In this document: in pieces, positions 59,920-64,000 of the stretch | How the letters are laid out: every line of letters begins with the position of its first letter | Position numbering within the stretch: the first letter of the stretch is position 1 | Assembly (NCBI RefSeq): GCF_014649115.1 | Contig: NZ_BMSK01000012.1 | Span: 248,001 to 312,000 of the forward strand | Direction of reading: 5' to 3' | Length of the DNA: 64,000 nucleotides | DNA from: Streptomyces eurythermus | Lineage (GTDB): Bacteria; Actinomycetota; Actinomycetes; Streptomycetales; Streptomycetaceae | Translations under genes and position numbers: made by a program | Notes under the pieces: generated by a model | Seen by the model: only the letters and a program-made list of their open reading frames with translations | What the model was told of the DNA's origin: nothing | The model's database searches: none

Positions 59920-60537
59920 TTAGTCGTCTGCGTCCTGACCGCCGGGCGCGTCGGGCGCGTCCGGGTCGAACGACGGGACCCCCTCCTGGGTCTCGGCCTC
60001 GATCGCCTCCGCCTCGGGGAGGAAGGGCGCGAGCTCCGGAAGCTCGTCCAGGCCGCGCAGGCCCATCCGCTCCAGGAAGTAGTTCGTCGTCCTGTACAGG
60101 ATCGCACCTGTTTCGGGTTCCGTGCCCGCCTCCTCGACCAGACCGCGCTGGAGCAGGGTGCGCATCACGCCGTCGCAGTTCACCCCGCGCACGGCGGAGA
60201 CCCGGCTGCGGCTGACCGGCTGGCGGTAGGCGACCACCGCCAGGGTCTCCAGCGCCGCCTGGGTGAGGCGGGCGGTCTGGCCGTCCAGGACCAGCCGCTC
60301 GACGGCGGGCGCGTAGGCGGCGCGGGTGTAGAAGCGCCAGCCGCCCGCGACGAACCGCAGCTCGAAGCCGCGGCCCTGCGCGGTGTACTCGTCGGCCAGC
60401 TCGCGCAGGGCGTCCGCGACCTGCCGCCGGGGCCGCTCCAGCAGCCGCGCCAGGTGCTCCTCGGTCGCGGGCTCGTCCACGACCATCAGCATCGCCTCCA
60501 GGGCGGGCTTCAGATCGAGACCGGCGGGCTCGCTCAT
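59920..60537 (-). CDS. scpB: segregation and condensation protein B
   Basis: 205 aa, two winged-helix domains (LDLKPALEAMLMVVDEPAT, then LTQAALETLAVVAYRQPVSRSRV and DGVMRTLLQRGLVEEAG). Subunit of the SMC-ScpAB condensin that compacts and segregates the chromosome. The Asp/Pro-rich C-terminal tail is disordered. ATG overlaps the scpA stop (ATGA). Confidence 0.97.
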   Translation of the reverse strand: MSEPAGLDLKPALEAMLMVVDEPATEEHLARLLERPRRQVADALRELADEYTAQGRGFELRFVAGGWRFYTRAAYAPAVERLVLDGQTARLTQAALETLAVVAYRQPVSRSRVSAVRGVNCDGVMRTLLQRGLVEEAGTEPETGAILYRTTNYFLERMGLRGLDELPELAPFLPEAEAIEAETQEGVPSFDPDAPDAPGGQDADD

Positions 60538-61583
60538 GCCTTCCTCTCCTCCTCGGGCCGCTTCGGCGGGCGGTCGAACTCGTCGGTGACCAGCGGCGCC
60601 GGATCCGTCTCCCCGCCGGTCCAGCGCACGGTCAGCTCCCCCAGCGCGGTCTCCTGCTCCAGCGCGACGGCCTTCTCCCGGTACAGCTCCAGCAGCGCCA
60701 GGAACCGGGCCACGACGGTGAGGGTGTCCCCGGCGTCCTCGGTGAGCTCCCGGAAGCCGACCTCGCCCAGCTCGCGCAGCCGCGCCACCACGATCCGGGC
60801 CTGCTCCCGCACGCTGACCAGCGGGGCGTGGATGTGGTCGACGTAGACCCGCGGCCTGGGCCGGGGCTGCATGGCCTTGACGGCGAGCTTCGCGAAGCCC
60901 TCCGGGCCGATGCTGATGACGACCTCGGGCAGCAGTTCGGCGTGCCCGGGCTCCAGGCCGACGGTACGGGGGTACCGCCGGGCCTCCTCGTCGAGCCGCT
61001 CGTTGAAGATGTCGGCGATCCGCTTGTAGGCGCGGTACTGCAGCAGCCGCGCGAACAGCAGGTCCCGGGCCTCCAGCAGCGCCAGGTCGGCCTCGTCCTC
61101 CACCTCGGCGGCGGGCAGCAGCCGGGCGGCCTTGAGGTCGAGCAGGGTGGCCGCGACGACGAGGAACTCCGTGGTCTGGTCCAGGTCCCAGTCCGGTCCC
61201 ATGGCCCGGATGTGCGCCATGAACTCGTCGGTGACCTTGGACAGGGCGACCTCGGTGACGTCCAGCTTGTGCCGGGAGATCAGCTGGAGCAGCAGGTCGA
61301 AGGGGCCCTCGAAGTTGGCGAGGCGGACCTTGAAGACACCGTCGGAAGCGGACTCGGGCACAGCCGCCCCGGACTCCGGCTCGGTCTGCCCGGGTTCCGG
61401 CGAGGCGGGCTCGGGCTCGGCATGCCCGTGCTCCGGCGGCTCCCCTTCGACGGGCGGCTCGACGGGCTCGGCGGGCTCGGCGGGTACGGCGACCGGCTCG
61501 GCCGGCCCGGCGCCCGGTCCCCGCCCCAGCGCGCGCCGACGGCCGGCCGGTGCGCCGGGGGCAGGGGCTTCGTTCCAGGTCAT
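60534..61583 (-). CDS. scpA: segregation and condensation protein A (kleisin)
   Basis: 349 aa. An unusual N-terminal extension of about 80 residues, rich in Pro/Glu, precedes the kleisin core (VRLANFEGPFDLLLQLISRHKLDVTEVAL, then VVAATLLDLKAARLLP). A C-terminal winged helix (TLTVVARFLALLELYREKAVALEQ) would bind the SMC head. Coupled to scpB by ATGA. 18 nt after the ribbon-helix-helix-like gene. Confidence 0.96.
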   Translation of the reverse strand: MTWNEAPAPGAPAGRRRALGRGPGAGPAEPVAVPAEPAEPVEPPVEGEPPEHGHAEPEPASPEPGQTEPESGAAVPESASDGVFKVRLANFEGPFDLLLQLISRHKLDVTEVALSKVTDEFMAHIRAMGPDWDLDQTTEFLVVAATLLDLKAARLLPAAEVEDEADLALLEARDLLFARLLQYRAYKRIADIFNERLDEEARRYPRTVGLEPGHAELLPEVVISIGPEGFAKLAVKAMQPRPRPRVYVDHIHAPLVSVREQARIVVARLRELGEVGFRELTEDAGDTLTVVARFLALLELYREKAVALEQETALGELTVRWTGGETDPAPLVTDEFDRPPKRPEEERKA

Positions 61584-61601
61584 AGCCCCCGCAGGCTATC
61601 G

Positions 61602-62150
61602 TTACCGCCCGCGCAGCCGGCGTACGAGGATGCTCGCGTCCCCGCGGGACTCCAGGTCGGCCAGGACCACGGCCACCGCCTCGCGGACGATCCGCCCGCG
61701 GTCCACCGCGAGCCCGTGTTCGCCGCGGAGCACCAGACGGGCGTGCTCCAGGTCCATCAGTTCCTCGGCCGAGACGTAGACGGTGATCTTCTCGTCGTGC
61801 CGCTCGCGCCCGCTGGGCCGCCGGGTCGCCGAGCGGCCGCGCTTGCGGGGCTGTGCGGCGGCCGGACCCTCCTGCGCCGCCTGGCGGCGCACCGGGCGGC
61901 TGCGGGACTCGCCGGTCCCGGCGGGCTCGGCGTCCGCCGCCATGTGCTCCGCGCCCTCTCCGTCGCCGCCCCGGACGGGTACCGACGGCGGTACGTCCTC
62001 CCCGGCGGCCGTCTCGTCGCTCTCCCCGGCGGGAGCCGGCACCCGGGCCTCACCGCCCGCCGCGCGCCGGGGAGTGGACGGCTGGAGCGCCATCCCTCCT
62101 GTCGTACGGAAGAGTTCGTCGGCCCCGGGCAGACTCACTCGGCGTGACAC
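61602..62150 (-). CDS. putative ribbon-helix-helix-like protein cotranscribed with parA
   Basis: 182 aa. The first 115 residues are Pro/Ala/Glu-rich and disordered; the C-terminal 65 (DEKITVYVSAEELMDLEHARLVL, then DRGRIVREAVAVVLADLES) look like a ribbon-helix-helix DNA-binding fold. GTG at 62150 lies inside the end of the parA-like gene (16-bp overlap), with GGAGGTG upstream. A ParB-like or small-RHH partner for the ParA ATPase is a reasonable guess. Confidence 0.8.
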   Translation of the reverse strand: MSRRVSLPGADELFRTTGGMALQPSTPRRAAGGEARVPAPAGESDETAAGEDVPPSVPVRGGDGEGAEHMAADAEPAGTGESRSRPVRRQAAQEGPAAAQPRKRGRSATRRPSGRERHDEKITVYVSAEELMDLEHARLVLRGEHGLAVDRGRIVREAVAVVLADLESRGDASILVRRLRGR

Positions 62151-63310
62151 CGGGCGAGCACCTCCCTGGCGAGCTGGCGGTAGGCGGCGGCACCGACGGA
62201 GTTGGAGGCGTACGTGGTGATCGGCTCACCGGCGACCGTGGTCTCCGGGAAGCGGACCGTGCGGCCGATGACCGTGTGGTACACGTGGTCGTCGAAGGCC
62301 TCGACCACGCGGGCCAGCACCTCGCGGCTGTGGACGGTGCGCGAGTCGTACATCGTGGCGAGGATGCCGTCGAGCTCCAGCTCGGGGTTGAGCCGCTCCT
62401 GGACCTTCTCGATGGTCTCGGTCAGCAGGGCCACACCGCGCAGCGCGAAGAACTCGCACTCCAGCGGCACGATCACCTTGTGCGCGGCCGTCAGGGCGTT
62501 GACGGTGAGCAGGCCGAGCGAGGGCTGGCAGTCGATCACGATGTAGTCGTAGTCGGGCAGCAGCGGCTTCAGGGCCCGCTGGAGCGTGGACTCGCGCGCG
62601 ACCTCGGAGACCAGCTGGACCTCGGCGGCCGACAGGTCGATGTTGGAGGGCAGCAGGTCCATGTTGGGGACCGCGGTCTTCAGCAGGACCTCGTCCGCGG
62701 ACATGCCCCGCTCCATGAGCAGGTTGTAGACGGTGAGGTCGAGCTCCATCGGGTTCACCCCGAGACCCACCGACAGCGCGCCCTGCGGGTCGAAGTCCAC
62801 GAGCAGCACGCGCCGGCCGTACTCCGCGAGCGCGGCGCCCAGGTTGATGGTCGACGTCGTCTTGCCGACGCCGCCCTTCTGGTTGCACATCGCGATGATC
62901 TTCGCGGGGCCGTGGTCGGTCAGCGGGCCCGGGATCGGGAAGTAGGGCAGCGGGCGTCCGGTCGGGCCGATGCGCTCACGGCGCTGACGGGCCGCGTCGG
63001 GCGCGAGCGTGGCCGCGTACTCCGGATCGGGCTCGTACTCGGCGTCGGGGTCGTAGAAGTGCCCCTCGGGCAGTTCGTCGTAGTCGGCGAAGTGGTTGTG
63101 GGGCGCGCCACTTCCGTCGCCGGCCATGGCGTTCACGTGATGGCCATCCATGCTCTGGTGTGCTGTCCCGGCCGTCCGAGGACCGGAACTCTGGTGGGCT
63201 GCGAAGGTGCGCACAGCTACGGAGCCGACAGCCTCGAATCCCGCGGGGCCCTGGCCCCGGACCGGCATTCCTGGTTGACCACCCCCGGGAGAAAATGTCG
63301 ACTCATTCAC
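62135..63310 (-). CDS. ParA/Soj-family ATPase
   Basis: 391 aa. A poorly conserved 130-residue N-terminus (FADYDELPEGHFYDPDAEYE) precedes the deviant-Walker core: KGGVGKTT (145-152), DFDPQGALSVGLG, and VIDCQPSLGLLTVNAL. GTG at 63310 with AAGGAGGT upstream gives the VNESTFSPGGG start I recall for Streptomyces homologues. This is the scpAB-linked paralogue, not the oriC-proximal ParA with ParB. Operon: parA-like, RHH-like, scpA, scpB, rluB. Confidence 0.93.
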   Translation of the reverse strand: MNESTFSPGGGQPGMPVRGQGPAGFEAVGSVAVRTFAAHQSSGPRTAGTAHQSMDGHHVNAMAGDGSGAPHNHFADYDELPEGHFYDPDAEYEPDPEYAATLAPDAARQRRERIGPTGRPLPYFPIPGPLTDHGPAKIIAMCNQKGGVGKTTSTINLGAALAEYGRRVLLVDFDPQGALSVGLGVNPMELDLTVYNLLMERGMSADEVLLKTAVPNMDLLPSNIDLSAAEVQLVSEVARESTLQRALKPLLPDYDYIVIDCQPSLGLLTVNALTAAHKVIVPLECEFFALRGVALLTETIEKVQERLNPELELDGILATMYDSRTVHSREVLARVVEAFDDHVYHTVIGRTVRFPETTVAGEPITTYASNSVGAAAYRQLAREVLARCHAE

Positions 63311-63693
63311 AAGTCGTCTTACCTCCTTGGTGACCAGGAAACTTCTAGACAAGGTCAGCGTGGCACCATGCCGACGGTTGGCGACTCTATGGCGTGTCGG
63401 CGGTCCGCAGCAACACAATCCGCCGGACCCGGCAGGATGTGTCGGCAATGAAACATGTCGCTGTCAAGGGCGTACGGCCGTCGCACAGCAGGTTTCCCGG
63501 GTGTACGAATCGGTCGAAGCGTTACGTTCGAGGCGAGTTGACCGAGAGCCGCAAAGTGACCATACACACATCCGGCCGGACCTTGTCGGGCAAGGTCCGG
63601 CCGGGCGTGTGTGATTGACGAGTCGTGTTGACGAATCGCCTTTTGGCGGGTGGTGACTTGACGACTCACCCGGTCGCGACCTGCTGAGGCAGG
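63311..63693. other. gene-free region upstream of the parA-like operon
   Basis: 383 bp between ald and the parA-like gene. It holds the ald terminator hairpin (63572-63604) and, on the minus strand, possible promoters (TTGACA at complement 63462-63467; TTGCTG-N18-TAGAGT further down). The small ORFs that can be read here have no support. Confidence 0.5.
63572..63604. terminator. ald terminator
   Basis: CCGGCCGGACCTTG (63572-63585), 5-nt loop, CAAGGTCCGGCCGG (63591-63604), a perfect 14-bp stem further extended by CACACA/TGTGTG. About 90 nt after the ald stop codon on the minus strand. Confidence 0.85.
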
Positions 63694-64000
63694 TCAGCCG
63701 AGCAGCGACTCCAGCTCGACGTGGGGCAGGCCGTGGGCCTCCGCGACCTCCTTGTAAACCACCTTGCCGTCATGGGTGTTGAGGCCCTTGGCGAGCGCGG
63801 CGTCGCGGCGCAGCGCCTCCACCCAGCCGTTGTTGGCCAGCGAGACGATGTACGGCAGCGTCGCGTTGGTGAGCGCGTTGGTGGAGGTGTTGGGCACACC
63901 GCCCGGCATGTTGGCGACGCAGTAGAAGACCGAGTTGTGCACCTTGAAGGTGGGCTCGGCGTGCGTGGTGGGGCGGGAGTCCTCGAAGCAGCCGCCCTGG
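63694..64000 (-). CDS. ald: L-alanine dehydrogenase, C-terminal part (5' end outside window)
   Basis: The last about 102 residues of alanine dehydrogenase, which interconverts L-alanine and pyruvate/ammonia with NAD. Visible: [45 protein letters not shown] and the C-terminal [19 protein letters not shown], all strongly conserved in Ald. The start lies beyond 64000. Followed by a strong terminator before the parA-like operon. Confidence 0.96.
   Translation of the reverse strand, partial: QGGCFEDSRPTTHAEPTFKVHNSVFYCVANMPGGVPNTSTNALTNATLPYIVSLANNGWVEALRRDAALAKGLNTHDGKVVYKEVAEAHGLPHVELESLLG

Noticed and set aside
63355-63669. 104-aa minus-strand frame between ald and parA-like gene
   Set aside because: It crosses the ald terminator hairpin and lacks a ribosome site or recognisable domain.

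Overview
The window is chromosomal DNA of a high-GC actinomycete, almost certainly Streptomyces. GC is very high with strong third-codon bias. Many genes start with GTG, and ATGA/GTGA stop-start overlaps are common. Diagnostic families are present: a class F sortase, streptogrisin-type protease, Streptomyces-type SGNH esterase, DrrAB-like ABC pair, SepF-like protein, a Soj/ParA-like ATPase beside scpAB, and a dnaE2/imuB-like pair. From memory, the order hmgA ... SGNH esterase ... dnaE2/imuB ... sepF-like ... der-cmk-tyrA-aroH ... scpAB-parA-ald resembles the right-hand core region of S. coelicolor (about SCO1715-SCO1773). No tRNA, rRNA, IS element, prophage or CRISPR array was seen.

Layout. 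1-6.9 kb: alcohol and aldehyde dehydrogenases, class F sortase with a wall-type substrate, MFS exporter, citrate transporter, TetR regulator. 6.9-7.6 kb: C-rich degenerate repeat spacer. 7.6-16.2 kb: lipoprotein, homogentisate dioxygenase, GntR regulator, type-ISP-like protein, nucleotidyltransferase, TetR with a divergent DrrAB pair and two operators, CoA-transferase, an 89-aa conserved protein. 16.3-25.1 kb: Ig-like protein, SGNH esterase, membrane protein, 20-bp tandem array, AAA ATPase, DUF72 protein, GntR, acetyltransferases, methyltransferase, two very small ORFs, secreted lipase. 25.1-29.7 kb: SOS mutasome genes (ImuB-like, DnaE2) behind a LexA box. 29.8-30.7 kb: streptogrisin.

31-39 kb is an organosulfur-type cluster: an amino-acid ABC transporter, two flavin monooxygenases, an FAD/NAD(P) protein and a DUF1684 protein, facing a substrate-binding lipoprotein. 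That lipoprotein is preceded by a 23-aa leader peptide ending Cys-Ser-Cys and a GC hairpin. I read this as S-alkyl-cysteine or related salvage under cysteine attenuation; it is one of the best candidates for a little-described system here.

39-51 kb: SepF-like protein, acyl-CoA dehydrogenase (its operator matches one upstream of the aldehyde dehydrogenase), an 89-bp tandem-repeat spacer, MFS pump, PIG-V-type mannosyltransferase, PAP2 phosphatase, I78 inhibitor, orphan CtaD, Rpf/LysM protein with a long leader, and two Streptomyces-specific proteins. 51-55.7 kb: housekeeping run aroH-tyrA-cmk-acyltransferase-der. 55.8-58.8 kb: Rieske lipoprotein, two convergent overlapping nucleotidyltransferases, and an ADP-ribosylglycohydrolase behind a 37-bp near-perfect palindrome. 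58.8-64 kb: rluB-scpB-scpA, a ribbon-helix-helix-like protein, parA-like gene and the 3' end of L-alanine dehydrogenase, a chromosome-organisation block.
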